A stretch of DNA of 64,000 nucleotides from Bedellia somnulentella (Eukaryota > Arthropoda > Insecta > Lepidoptera > Bedelliidae): positions 248,001 to 312,000 of the forward strand of contig OY755178.1 in NCBI GenBank assembly GCA_963576735.1, read 5' to 3'. Position numbers and translations under genes: made by a program. The notes under the pieces are model-generated. The model saw nothing but the letters and a program-made list of their open reading frames with translations. It was not told where the DNA came from and searched no databases. This document shows, one piece after another, positions 39,366-50,158 of this stretch (its first letter is position 1; each line of letters starts with the position of its first letter).

Positions 39366-39771
39366 GGCTTATTCCGTTTATCCACCCTAAAACAGCCACC
39401 CTAAGTCGGATAATTGTAAACGCGTGTCCTTCAATCCACCGTGAACAAGGTGGATAATCGTAATTCATAATAGTATGTTTCTTCCGATTTTTTACCCCAA
39501 GTACAGTCATTTACAGAAACACACACAACATAAACCCGGTCCAAGAAACTTCGTGAACATTAAAATACTTTAGATGTACATACCTACTTACAGTTTAAAT
39601 AAAGTTATGTTGTTTAAATATTCGTTTGTGTTGTGTATCTTTCTGTAAATCACTGTACGTAGGCAGAGGGTAGAAAATCTGATGAATCATATTACATGAG
39701 TTACGGTTATCCACCCCGTTCAGTATCCATCCTTAGGGTGGCTGTTTTGGGGTGTATACACGGAATAAGCC
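39366..39771. mobile_element. hAT-like MITE in ENGase 3' end
   Basis: A perfect 8-bp duplication aaactatg lies at 39358-39365 and 39772-39779. The inverted ends begin ggcttattccgt and continue with cagccaccctaag/cttagggtggctg blocks. At 406 bp with no ORF and an 8-bp duplication, it looks like a non-autonomous hAT-type element. It starts 52 bp after the ENGase stop codon. Confidence 0.85.
39598..39603 (+). promoter_or_regulatory. Candidate ENGase poly(A) signal inside the MITE
   Basis: AATAAA is followed after about 20 bases by a T/GT-rich stretch (ttcgtttgtgttgtgtat). No other AATAAA occurs between the stop at 39313 and here, although one ATTAAA-like variant lies at about 39570. Confidence 0.55.
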
Positions 39772-40050
39772 AAACTATGCAGAATATATAAAACAAATGT
39801 TATGGTGCGAAATATAAATATAATATATAAATACTGAACATTGTACAGTTAATGGTAACTTGCCCTGGTAGTTCCTTCTATTTATATAAAAGCCTTTAAT
39901 TAATTGTATGTGGCACACAATATAACTGCCGTGACATAATGATTTAAAAAGAGGAAATAATAGAGATCACTTATTTCATGTGATAGCATCTTTTAAGAAA
40001 GTTTTTTAACTTTTTATCAATTTATATACTAAAAGAAAGAAAAGAATTTG

Positions 40051-40297
40051 CTGTGTAGTGTCGGCTTAGAATAGCACTACCCCATTTCTTCCGGTGGGTG
40101 TACGTAAGAGGCGACTAACAGTATTGGGGCTTTTAAGGGATTTGTGGGCGATGCGGTTGGAGACCCATCACCAACAACGTTTATTTCACCATCTTTTCCC
40201 CACGCAACTTCCAAAGGTGGCTGAGGAATGTCTCATTCCCTAGCTCTGGCTACCCCTTCAAAGGAATTATAGCCGTGAGTGTGTATGCATATGTATA
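40051..40297 (+). repeat. Repeat A copy, full length
   Basis: It runs from ctgtgtagtgtcggcttag to gccgtgagtgtgtatgcat. All internal landmarks are present. It is close to the consensus, so relatively young. Confidence 0.85.
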
Positions 40298-40792
40298 CTA
40301 AAAGATGTGTGTGTATGCATATGTATACTAAAAGAAAACATGATAAAAGTACAGCTTTCGATAGACCTACTAAGATTGTGTGTGAGTCTTCCGATATTTG
40401 ACAAACCCTACTGTCATTGTACATTTTGAAAAATTACGGTTGATATAATTTTACTGTGAAAGTTCCATACCTCAAGAAAAATCATTCTCATCGGGTAAGA
40501 AAGTTCATGTGAACATTCCTGATACATTATATAATTTAGTATTATAAAACTTATAAATATCCAATTCTAGTAAGATAATAAATAACGAATACTAAGATAA
40601 AGAACAGGGTATATCAAACTATGTTTTATATTTTATTAAATTATTTCATAATATATTTTTAAATCGAAATAAATATTGTGTTGTTATCAATTGTTTCATT
40701 AAAACGAACTCTATCTAAAAATAACGGCATTAAGCGTCTGGAAGAGTAAGTATTTAGTATTTTAAGTAATAATAAAGTAATTCGTTGCTTTT

Positions 40793-41003
40793 CTGTGTAG
40801 TGTCGGTTTGCACTACCCCATTTCTTTCTGCGGGGGTAAGTAAGAGGCGACTTATTGTGTTGTAGCTTTTTATGTGAATTTTGGGCGATGCGGTTGGAGA
40901 CCCAACACCGACAACCATTATTTTACAATATTTTTCCCACTCATCTTCCAAAAATGACTGAGGAACTTTTTTTCTATAGATCTGGCTACCTCTGAATTTA
41001 TAT
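40793..41003 (+). repeat. Repeat A copy, diverged
   Basis: It starts ctgtgtagtgtcggtttgcac and keeps gcgatgcggttggagaccc and cttccaaaaatgactgagg. The tail is lost. Confidence 0.7.
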
Positions 41004-41471
41004 CTTCTTCCGTGGCTAGTGTATGAGGTGGTAGCTTATTAAATGATTGTTGAGGAGTGCGGCTGTAACCTCTTGCCCGTCGTTTCTCCTTTTCCGAAAT
41101 TGCCTAGAAGCTCTAGGGTATTTTTTTTGAGTATTTCAATTTTTATACCTAGCGGTATATGCCAATCACCACGCGAGTATAAGGGTAACGGGATCCTTTA
41201 CTTTATGGGAGAATACGTTAGCTGAGTGACTAAAATAGTAAACAATCCCTTTAGCATGATGCTAGTGAGAGTGCATATGTCACGTGAGAAGTGAGAACCT
41301 GATAGATTTTTTAGAATTATGCCTTGTGTGGGATACTAACTGGACAATAAATAGTTTAGTGGCATACCCCGGCGAGAGAATACCTTCTAATGCCCTTTTA
41401 CATTTAGGGTGGTACTATACAGACCATGTTTTATTTAGGCCTGTATCTTACTATTAAAACTATTATAAAAC

Positions 41472-41998
41472 GACGTGATAGCTCAATGGGTAGAACACCG
41501 GTTATCGTGCAAACGACTAGTGTTCAAATCCCGGGTCGTCCTACACCAATTTGTCTTTTCTAAAGACATATGTATGGTTAATTTATCATGGTTGTTAACG
41601 GTGAGGGAAAACATCGTGAGGAAACCCACATGACTGAGTCGTACTTAGTCATGTGACAGTGTAACATAACATATAACATAAACGTTCACCCCGAATATCC
41701 CCGAAGGGGTTGGCAGAGGTACTAATACTTCTGAACATCACATGACTTTGTCACCTGGTGTTCAGAGTACCCACGTTTTGCATGGACAGTGTACTCACGT
41801 GATAGGGGGCAGGCCATGTGACAGTGTATTCGTACAAAACGGCGATAGGCCTGCCCCCTATCACGTGAGTACACTGTCCATGCAAAACGTGGGTACTCTG
41901 AACACCAGGTGACAAAGTCATGTGATGTTCAGAAGTATTAGTACCTCTGCCAACCCCTTCGGGGATATTCGGCGTGAACGTTTATGTTATGTTATGTT
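41472..41998. mobile_element. SINE C with inverted partner (palindrome)
   Basis: A plus SINE head (41472-41668, with both Pol III boxes) runs into a reversed 3' half (about 41669-41815), then a plus 3' half (41816-41998). The arms at about 41663-41815 and 41852-41998 are almost perfectly complementary around a loop of about 36 bases. The right end has the ttatg tail. Confidence 0.85.
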
Positions 41999-42129
41999 AT
42001 CTTACTATTGATAAAATTATGCTTGAAGTTGGTCGGTTGTGGACCCTTTTAAATAAAGACCAACGATTACACAACCGTATGTAATTTCAATAGAGTACGA
42101 CTACGGAGGATACATTGCGATAATCTAGA

Positions 42130-42276
42130 GATTGCACTTAAAAATCAGATCAGAGACGGAAAGGCAAATGTGAAGAGATGGATGAATGTAGACGAGGCTT
42201 GCCAGGATCCTTCAAAGTGGCGATCGATAGTTTCTGCCTACCTAATGGAAACATGGCGCGAGTATATGTATGTACG
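42130..42276 (+). mobile_element. RTE-type LINE 3' end
   Basis: It has gatggatgaatgtagacgag, gccaggatcc, aaagtggcgatcgatagt, tctgcctacc and gcgcgagtatatgtatgta, as at 31795 and 59756. Confidence 0.7.
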
Positions 42277-42350
42277 TATACATAAATAATAGAATAAAAT
42301 AAAAACAAAACATAGACAAATTTGAGTACAAAAGGAAATGCGCATCATTT

Positions 42351-42597
42351 TGCCGTGTAGTGTCGGCTTAGAATAACAGTACCCCTTTCTACCCGTAAGT
42401 GATCGTAAGAGGCGACTAAGGGTATAGGGGCTTTTTAAAGTGGTTTTTGGGCGATGTGGTTAGAGACCCGTCACCAAAAACATTTACTATCACCATCTTT
42501 TCCCCAATCAACTTCCAAAAGTGGCTGAGGAATTTCTCATTCCAAAGCTCAGGCTACCCCGTTAAGGGATTTATAGCCGTGAGTATATGTATGTATT
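42351..42597 (+). repeat. Repeat A copy, full length
   Basis: It runs from tgccgtgtagtgtcggcttag to gccgtgagtatatgtatg, subtype with gtgatcgtaagaggcgac. Confidence 0.8.
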
Positions 42598-42759
42598 TAA
42601 GGAAATGTACAATTGGTGGTCTTATCGCTGAAAGCTATTTCTTCCAGACAACCCATTAATAGTAAGAAAGATCAATTAAAAATAATAATATACTAATAGA
42701 CAGTCATCTAAATGTCACCGACGCGTGAGATACAATCATCTTATTAAATGTTTAAATAT

Positions 42760-42832
42760 CAGCTCTCAGCGGGTGACGAAACCGCGACCTCCCAGCGGCC
42801 ATCTTCCTAACCACACGAAGACAGACTCTGTT
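42760..42832 (-). mobile_element. tRNA-like SINE head
   Basis: Reverse reading gives gtgtggttaggaagatgg and ggaggtcgcggtttcgtcacc, an A-box/B-box pair similar to 16918-16986. Confidence 0.5.
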
Positions 42833-43083
42833 TCATACATACATACATATACTCACGGCTGTAAATCCCTAGAAGGGGTAGCCAGAGATAAGGAAGTAGA
42901 AATTCCTCAGCCACTTTTGGAAATGATAGTAAGGAAAAGATGGTAAAAATAAAGGTTGTTGGTGATGGGTCTCCAACCGCATCGCCCAAAAATCCCTTAA
43001 AAGCCCCAATACCGTTAGTCGCCTCTTACGTACACCCACCGGAAGAAATGGGGTAGTGCTATTCTAAGCCAACACTACACAGC
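42833..43083 (-). repeat. Repeat A copy, full length
   Basis: It runs from (cata)n tail and ctcacggctgtaaatcc to acactacacagct. It is close to consensus. Confidence 0.85.
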
Positions 43084-43248
43084 TCAGACTCTGTTAATCA
43101 AACTTTAACTTATTTATTACAAAAATTTAACAACTACTAATACAAACTAACATAATATGATTATAAAACACTAGTAAGAGTGGTTTTATCGCCTTTTAAG
43201 ACAACACACAATCAAATTCCTCTTTCTAATAAGTATAGATAGATGCTG

Positions 43249-43499
43249 CTGTGTAGTGTCGGCTTAGAATAGCACTACCACATTTCTTCCGGTAGGGTAC
43301 GTAAGAGGCGACTAACGGTAATGGGGCTTTAAAGGGATTTTTGGGCGATGCGGTTGGAGACCCATCACCAACAACCTTTATTTTACCATCTTCTACCCAC
43401 TCAACTCTCCAAAAGTGGCTGAGGAATTTCTGATTCCTTAACTCTGGCTACCTCTTCTAGGGATTTACAGCCGTGAGTATATGTATGTATGTATGTATA
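43249..43499 (+). repeat. Repeat A copy, full length
   Basis: It runs from gctgtgtagtgtcggcttag to gccgtgagtatatgtatg with a (gtat)n tail. Confidence 0.85.
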
Positions 43500-43689
43500 A
43501 TACTACTTATATACTCTCACAAAGCTATTTTTAGCGGCTAACAATACATTTGACACCTGTTACTTACTTTTTCTGATATCGCATTTGTTTAAGTAAGCCT
43601 GATATCATATACTCACACTCACCTATACTACTATACAGCTACATATCCACTCATACATCGCAGTGTAGTTGTCAGTGTAAGTGGTATAG

Positions 43690-43814
43690 TGGTAGTGGTC
43701 ACGTGGTCAGCTAGAGATGAGCGCTTCCTCTGCTTTCACCCGCCGCTGCCGCCGCCGTCGTGTGCCACATACGGATTGTTGTTTGCAATTTTACATTGTT
43801 TTACGTTCTGTTTT
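43690..43814. other. GC-rich CpG patch beside the gap
   Basis: A short CpG-rich stretch at about 43735-43765 (ccgccgctgccgccgccgtcg) contrasts with its surroundings. A frame could start at 43717, but it runs into the gap, so neither a first exon nor a 5' UTR can be confirmed. Confidence 0.3.
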
Positions 43815-44014
43815 NNNNNNNNNNNNNNNNNNNNNNNNNNNNNNNNNNNNNNNNNNNNNNNNNNNNNNNNNNNNNNNNNNNNNNNNNNNNNNNNNNNNNN
43901 NNNNNNNNNNNNNNNNNNNNNNNNNNNNNNNNNNNNNNNNNNNNNNNNNNNNNNNNNNNNNNNNNNNNNNNNNNNNNNNNNNNNNNNNNNNNNNNNNNNN
44001 NNNNNNNNNNNNNN
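43815..44014. other. Assembly gap of exactly 200 N
   Basis: A run of 200 N, a round placeholder size, so the true length is unknown. It directly abuts a 308-bp tandem repeat, which probably caused the break. Confidence 0.95.
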
Positions 44015-44664
44015 CCACATGAGGAATTCATGTCAAAAAACATTAAATTATGTGATAGTTAGGCGTTTCCAACATTTGCATTCTATCTGAAAAGGTAGAC
44101 AAGTGGCCGTCCGAATTAGTTAAAACTCGGAGGTAGGAAACGCAAACACTACTTGAACGTGTAAAAAAGAAACAAAGGATAGAGAAATTTCGCGCTGGAT
44201 GCCAATGTAGCTCAGTTGGCAGAGCGACGGGGGCGTATACCCGAAGGTCGCGGGTTCGAACCCCGCCAGTGTCGAAATTTTTCTTTCCTTTAATAACATC
44301 TTTTATTTATGAGTAATAATCCCCACATGAGGAATTCATGTCAAAAAACATTAAATTATGTGATAGTTAGGCGTTTCCAACATTTGCATTCTATCTGAAA
44401 AGGTAGACAAGTGGCCGTCCGAATTAGTTAAAATTCGGAGGTAGGAAACGCAAACACTACTTGAACGTGTAAAAAAGAAACAAAGGATAGAGAAATTTCG
44501 CGCTGGATGCCAATGTAGCTCAGTTGGCAGAGCGACGGGGGCGTATACCCGAAGGTCGCGGGTTCGAACCCCGCCAGTGTCGAAATTTTTCTTTCCTTTA
44601 ATAACATCTTTTATTTATGAGTAATAATCCCCACATGAGGAATTCATGTCAAAAAACATTAAAA
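44015..44664 (+). repeat. 308-bp tandem array of repeat B with tRNA-like module
   Basis: Units start at 44015, 44323 and 44631 (the last is only about 34 bp). The first two are nearly identical. Each has ccacatgagg, gcattctatctgaaaagg, a short hairpin around the rrattcggaggtagg segment, and then a tRNA-like stretch (about 44204-44274 and 44512-44582) with D arm gctc/gagc, a perfect T stem gcggg/cccgc, B box ggttcgaaccc and the pyrimidine tail. The anticodon stem has a two-base excess, so these are not taken as working tRNAs. Confidence 0.85.
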
Positions 44665-45028
44665 TATTTTTGCAGTTTGGCAACACTTTTATCAGAATTC
44701 ATAAGTCATATGGTACTTATACCTACGGCTATAAATACTCGAAAGAATAATGACTACACCTTTAGAATTACAATCTCTTCAGCCACTTGTGCAGTTGAGT
44801 GATAAAAAATTTTAACATCAACAAAGGTGATGGTTTTCCAGCCACATCATACAAAATTCATTTCAAAAGCGAAGCCAAAAAAAATTTCGGCGCTTCTAAA
44901 AATTTCCGCGGGAAGAAATGGGCATCATAAATGTTACTAAAATACGTATGGGTGCGCAAGTTTTGGGAGGCTCAAGTTGAGCATAGGACAGGGTGAGATT
45001 TTTATCGGCGAAGATAATAATGGTATTA

Positions 45029-45274
45029 ATACATACATATACTCACGGCTATAAATCCCTAGAATGGGTGGCCAGAGCTAAGGAATTAGAAATTCTTCAG
45101 CCACTTTTGGAAGTTGCGTGGGGAAAAGATGGTAAAATAAAGGTTGTTGGTGATGGGTCTCCAACCGCATCGCCCAAAAATCCCTTAAAAAGCTCCAATA
45201 CCGTTAGTCGCCTCTTACGTACACCCGCCGGAAGAAATGGGGTAGTGCTATTCTAAGCCGACACTACACAGCAT
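45029..45274 (-). repeat. Repeat A copy, full length
   Basis: It runs from tacatacatatactcacggc to acactacacagc. It is very close to consensus, with an open but surely noncoding reverse frame. Confidence 0.85.
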
Positions 45275-46049
45275 GGTATTAATATCGGATCATTTTAATA
45301 CCCAAACATTACGATTGTAAGTTTCGTACATGTGTAGAACAAACTAGTACAACATTCATTGACCTATAACGGAGAACAATTTTAAACATATTAATCTTTT
45401 ATTTCGCTGACATCAGTTCTACTGTAGTAGCATCATTTAAACATAGTGAGACGTAATGACTGTCTGTCTGTATGATAGTAATAACACTGACAATTAGTAC
45501 GCGGGCCTAACGGAAACATTTCTTTTATTTCCTGTTTAATTCTTTTAGTTATTATGTTTTACTAAGAAAGCCGACATTTTAACTCTGCCTGTCTGTTAAT
45601 GGTGGCTTACACATAATAACCTAGGTAATTATGTACATGTAAACTGTAGCGGTTCTTGTAATTAAAAGATGGGACAGGAGTCAGTACTATGCTATTATCT
45701 GTGCGACTTACAGAGAATTTTACTAGACAAATTGCATGTACTAATTTTTCATGACTTAGAAATGGTTATTTCACACTCTATAGTCGTTTATATTAGACCA
45801 CACCTTTTACATAACGTCTCATATTTTTGGTTTTATTTTAATTATTTTTATTTATAGTTCACAATGTCATCATTATTGTGTTATGTTTTTAAAATAACTC
45901 AGCCGATGGAAAAAGGAAAGCCAAATAAAAGAAGATTGGTCATGGGTCTCCAAGCACATTCACATGCGCCCAACATTCACTTAAAAGGACCCTAAACTAG
46001 CGGGAAGGAATAGATTAGTGCTAAAACACGACAATTCTATACTTTAATA
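45275..46049. other. Intergenic stretch with an old repeat A relic
   Basis: It is AT-rich with no gene. Positions 45900-46035 keep ggtcatgggtctccaagcac and cgcccaacattc, a strongly diverged reverse repeat A. Confidence 0.4.
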
Positions 46050-46303
46050 TACATACATACATACATATACTCACGGCTATAAATCCCTTAACGGGGTAGC
46101 CAGAGCTTTGGAATGAAAAATTCATCAGCCACTTTCGGAAGTTGATTGGAGAAAAGATGGTAATAATAAATGTTTTTGGTGACGGGTCTCCAACCACGTT
46201 CGCTCAAAAATCACTTATAAAGCCCCTAGACCCTTAGTCGCCTCTTACGATCACCCATGGGTAGAAATGGGGTAGCGTTATTCTAGGCCGACACTACACG
46301 GCA
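46050..46303 (-). repeat. Repeat A copy, full length
   Basis: It runs from a (cata)n tail and actcacggctataaatcc to acactacacggc, subtype with cttacgatcacccatggg. Confidence 0.85.
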
Positions 46304-46639
46304 AATGTAAACACCGATTACATAATTACGAACCCTGTTATGCTTAAACAACAGTATTTCTTTGTGAAATAACAAGCACAATCTGAGAGCGATAACGTGA
46401 TAGGTGTGAGAACTCGCGACACGTTTCGCGTGCCGTGCTGCACCCGCGATCGCATTGCGAAACTTATCTGTCATATGTAGTAATGTACTATTATTAGATC
46501 ATTGTGTCAAGGTATTATAAAGTACGTATTGAAACGCCCTTTTTTGCATATAGCTTTTAGAACTAAATTTCATTTCTTTCGAATAACTAGACCCATATTG
46601 TACAACATTTTATTAATATAAAAACAAACAAGATTCAAA

Positions 46640-46815
46640 GTTTAAATCTTTTTGTTCATGAAAACCTGATGTGGGGATTATTACTAATAAATAAAAAATA
46701 AATAAACGTGTAAAAGAAATAAAGGATAGTAGAATTCCGCGCTGGCAGCCATTGACATGGTAGCTCAATTAGCAGAGCGTCGGGGCGTATACCCGAGGTC
46801 GCGGGTTGGATTCTT
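46640..46815. mobile_element. Repeat B chimera with tRNA-like module
   Basis: A minus-oriented piece (46640-46700) is joined to a plus tRNA-bearing end (46705-46815). Here the anticodon arm is regular: tcggg, loop gcgtata, cccga, with gta at the anticodon position. The T arm is cut short by tail-like sequence. Confidence 0.7.
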
Positions 46816-46908
46816 TATTTATTCTTTATTTATTAAGACTCAAAGTACCAAAATTATAAAAAGTAAACAAATGTTGGATAGTATAAATGAATGTCTCAAG
46901 ACTCAAGC

Positions 46909-47005
46909 GTTCCCGCCATACATCCTCGGAGGGCTTGGCCGACGTACTAATACTTCTGAACATCACGTGACAGTGTACTCACGTGATAGGGGGCAGGCCT
47001 ATCGC
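46909..47005 (-). mobile_element. SINE C fragment
   Basis: It has cgtactaatacttctgaacat, acagtgtactcacgtgat and agggggcaggcctatcgccg, reversed relative to 38253-38634. Confidence 0.75.
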
Positions 47006-47241
47006 CGCAATGATTTGAAGATGACATAATTTTTATTAATAAATTTAACCTCATTTTTGTTTGTATTGTTGTTCGTGTTCGTGTGTTATAAATCAGTTAC
47101 AAATGTATTATCATATAGTAAAATATTTGTGTTACAAATCATTTGTAAATGAATTGTCATAAAGTAAAATATAGCCGAATCGGGTTTAAATGTGTTATGG
47201 TTATGTTTATGAATGAACAAATAAATAATATCGAAGTTTAC

Positions 47242-47389
47242 CTCAAAAGTGTCGCTCTGCTGCTGTGGGGCGCGCATGACGTCCCGGTGCAGGCCGGTGG
47301 CCGCCAGCACCGCCGCGCCGTGCCCGCACGCCAGGCTCACCAGCGACAGCGCCAGGAACCCCGACAGTAGGGGACCGCCGCTGCGACCT
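47242..47389 (-). CDS. Orphan GC-rich exon, candidate membrane protein
   Basis: On the minus strand the stretch is bounded by TTCCTACAG (ends at 47390) and the donor GAG|GTAAAC (47241-). It has one leading base plus 49 open codons. It encodes Gly-Arg-Ser-Gly-Gly-Pro-Leu-Leu, a hydrophobic run Phe-Leu-Ala-Leu-Ser-Leu-Val-Ser-Leu-Ala, then Ala-Ala-Val-Leu-Ala-Ala and a polar end Gln-Gln-Gln-Ser-Asp-Thr-Phe-Glu. GC content and codon use are far from the surroundings and resemble an exon. The family was not recognised and no partner exon was found in the window. Confidence 0.5.
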
Positions 47390-47439
47390 CTGTAGGAAAC
47401 CACATTCGTTAGATACGTGAAAACAGATACTGCTACTAT

Positions 47440-47578
47440 AGAACCGATTTCTTCCGGTGGGTGTACGTAAGAGGCGACTAATGGTATTGGGGCTGTTAAG
47501 GGATTTTGGAGCGGTTGGAAAACCATTACCAACAACCTTAATTTCACCATCTTTTCTACGCGCAAGTTTCAAAAGTAG
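47440..47578 (+). repeat. Repeat A copy, truncated at both ends
   Basis: It runs from gatttcttccggtgggtgt to gcaagtttcaaaagtag. The next copy begins immediately in reverse, forming an inverted pair. Confidence 0.75.
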
Positions 47579-47582
47579 TATG

Positions 47583-47832
47583 ATACATACATACTTATAC
47601 TCACGGCTATAAATCCCTAGAAGGGGTAGCCAGAGCTAACGAATTAGAAATTCCTCAGCCACTTTTGGAAGTTGCGTGGGGAAAAGATGGTAAAATAAAG
47701 GTTGTTGGTGATTGGTCTCCAACCGCATCGCCCAAAAATCCCTTAAAAAGCCCCAATAACGTTAGTCGCCTCTTACGTACACCCACCGGAAGAAAAGGGG
47801 TAGTGCTATTCTAAGCCGACACTACACCGCAA
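47583..47832 (-). repeat. Repeat A copy, full length
   Basis: It runs from atacatacttatactcacgg to ccgacactacaccgc. A short duplicate of its end (ctaagccgacactacac) follows at 47835. Confidence 0.85.
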
Positions 47833-48013
47833 TCTAAGCCGACACTACACATCAAACAATGGATAATATGGATATTATATTTATGATATATATGATATAT
47901 ATTTATTTTACATTATGAACATTAATAGATTTTTAGCGTAGACGCACCCAACCGAATAAAACAATTTTTGGTGTGCTGAAAGATATTTGTATATTTGTTT
48001 TAAATATTTGTTT

Positions 48014-48264
48014 TGCCGTGTAGTGCCGGCTTAGAATGTCGCTACCCCTTTCTGCCCACGGGTGTCGTAAGAGGCGACTAAGGGTATTGGGTCTTTTTAT
48101 TGGATTTTTGGGCGATGCGGTTGGAGACCCATCACCAAAAACCTTTATTCTAACCATCTTTTCCCCACTCAACTTCCAAAAGTGGCTGAGGAATTTATAA
48201 TTCCTTAGCTCTGGTTACCCCTTCTAGGGAAATATAGCCGTGAGTATATATATGTATGTATGTT
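48014..48264 (+). repeat. Repeat A copy, full length
   Basis: It runs from tgccgtgtagtgccggcttag to gccgtgagtatatatatg, same subtype as 34559-34804. Confidence 0.85.
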
Positions 48265-49284
48265 GTTTTATATAATAATTTTCATGGGTGTGCCTTTCGA
48301 AGGACCTGTCAAGAAATAAAACGTGTTTTTTTTCTGGATTTCTTCAAGCAACCCTTTAGTAAATAATACATCAGAGTATACTTAACTCAATGCACGTAGA
48401 TACTATTTGGTTTCACTATTCTGCCTACTATAGTTAAAGAGAAAATATAAATTGAAATTACGTTTACAGATTTGACGTTATTGCCAAAACCTCGGAAAGT
48501 ATTCATGGTAGCCGGCTGTAAATTGGAGTTTGCTTAGTTAAATGGTTACAAACAAATGTGTAAAAAAAACGGAAAGTCTCACAGTGGCTACTGCTCCTTC
48601 CTTAGCCTGCCAGACCCTTTAAGTATGGTTAACGGTGGGTCTCAACTTGAGACGTTGAGACTCTCAAGCCACATCATCCAACAATTAATTGAACATCCTT
48701 AAGTCACCTCTTATGACACCCCCAAGACATGGTTTAGTCCCGTTCTAAGCCAACAATACACAGCTATAGTGTAGAATGCCATAATTAATCTGTAAAAAGA
48801 GCTAAAAGACCCTCAGTCACATTGATAAAATATTTTAAGTGTGTTCACAAAATACTTCTAAACATTTATATAAGAACCAGATCTATATCGCCTCAAACGA
48901 CACCCCCAGAAATAATGGGATGACCAGCTATTCTAACCCAACACAGTATAAACACAGAACAGTTAGGTACCCAAAATTTACATTTGGTTGTAGTTATCTT
49001 CTTCAGCCTGAACCGCAACGTAAAGAATTGAACACATGTCAATGTTTATTTTTTTAAATTTTATTATTCTTTTTAAGAGCATATTCTTTGAATACCAGTT
49101 GCCAAAATTTCACGATATTTTCTAAAGAACTGGTAACTTTGATATTCTTACGGTGTTATACGGCAGGTGTGATATGTCATATAATTAGTGTTTTCTACGC
49201 TATGGTTACATCATAACTGCACAATATAAACTAAAAGCGGTTCCCGCAACACCCGCAAAAAACTTCAAAGATTTAATTTGGAGC
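48265..49284. other. Intergenic stretch with diverged repeat A
   Basis: No gene is seen. Positions 48610-48765 keep gtgggtctcaacttgagac, aagtcacctcttatgacacc and taagccaacaatacacagc, an old reverse copy of repeat A. The rest is unassigned. Confidence 0.4.
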
Positions 49285-49365
49285 GGGAGTTACCACTACT
49301 CGTATTACAACGGAGTTTTTACGCGGCGGAGTCACGCAAGGCGCCGCTCTTGGCCCGCTATTGTC
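49285..49365 (+). pseudogene. LINE reverse transcriptase relic
   Basis: A short frame encodes Gly-Gly-Val-Thr-Gln-Gly-Ala-Ala-Leu-Gly-Pro-Leu-Leu, the conserved motif just before the catalytic Asp pair in LINE polymerases. Nothing else of the element is visible. Confidence 0.55.
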
Positions 49366-49517
49366 TAGATTCGATTAACTCTCTCGAAAGCTCTTGTTGA
49401 TCTAATAATGACTTTATATTACACACTTGATTTATATCTTTAGATAGTCGCTGAATAGTTTTATACAAGAATTGAAAATAAAAGTAGTTTTAGTAGTAAG
49501 TAGTTAACTTTTAGATG

Positions 49518-50158
49518 TACCCAAGTAACACGAAAAGCCCTCTAACTATCTTTTTCTATACCGATGCAGAGCTTAAAGCCCGTAAAATATCGTATATAAG
49601 TTTGCCACACGTCTTAAGGCTTTATATTGGCACTCCAAAATCATTCTAACGCTCTAAAGCCGCATAGCAGTCAGATATTGGAATAATTCAATCCAGTTTT
49701 GCGGCTTTTAGTGGATTCAAGTGCCATTGGCCGTATAGTGGCATTAATCTGTCGTACAATCATGCCAAAAGCCGCGTAAACTCATGAAGTTATACGTAAT
49801 AAATGCCTAAAGTCGTACATTAGCACAACAGGATGCCAATTTACGGCTAGCATTTCAATGGTCAACTGTGTGTTGTTTGAACGGCTAACAGCAAATCAAC
49901 CAGATATACTTGGCTTATTTTAAGGCCCCAAGCCGTATTTGCATCCATTTTGATGCATTTGTCAACCATTAGGCAGCCATGAGAAGGAAAATATTTGAGG
50001 TTATCTTATTATTTCTAAAAAAACTAAAAAAATAGTATTAAGAAAAGGAATTAAACATCATATAAATCATATATATATTTAATACCTTTATAATATTCAC
50101 GTATCACATATTATTTGGAAAGCGAGGTTTTTTTCAACTTCAAGGATCTTCAAATTAT
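49518..50158. mobile_element. Motif-rich TIR element, left part
   Basis: The left end reads tacccaagtaacacgaaaagc; the right end at 56886 reads back as tacccaagaaacacgtcgaag, so these are the termini of one element of about 1.5 kb without the gypsy insertion. TA may be the target. No ORF is present, but there are about ten degenerate copies of gccgtat, ggcatt/aatgcc and aaagcc words. It is interrupted by the Ty3/gypsy element at 50159. Confidence 0.75.

Noticed and set aside
43689..44090. Frames running across the N gap
   Set aside because: They are open only because N is not a stop. Nothing can be said about the hidden sequence.
45029..45256. A conserved protein in repeat A (similar reverse frames at several copies)
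   Set aside because: The frame is broken in most copies and the similarity is at the DNA level over the whole repeat, including its tail.
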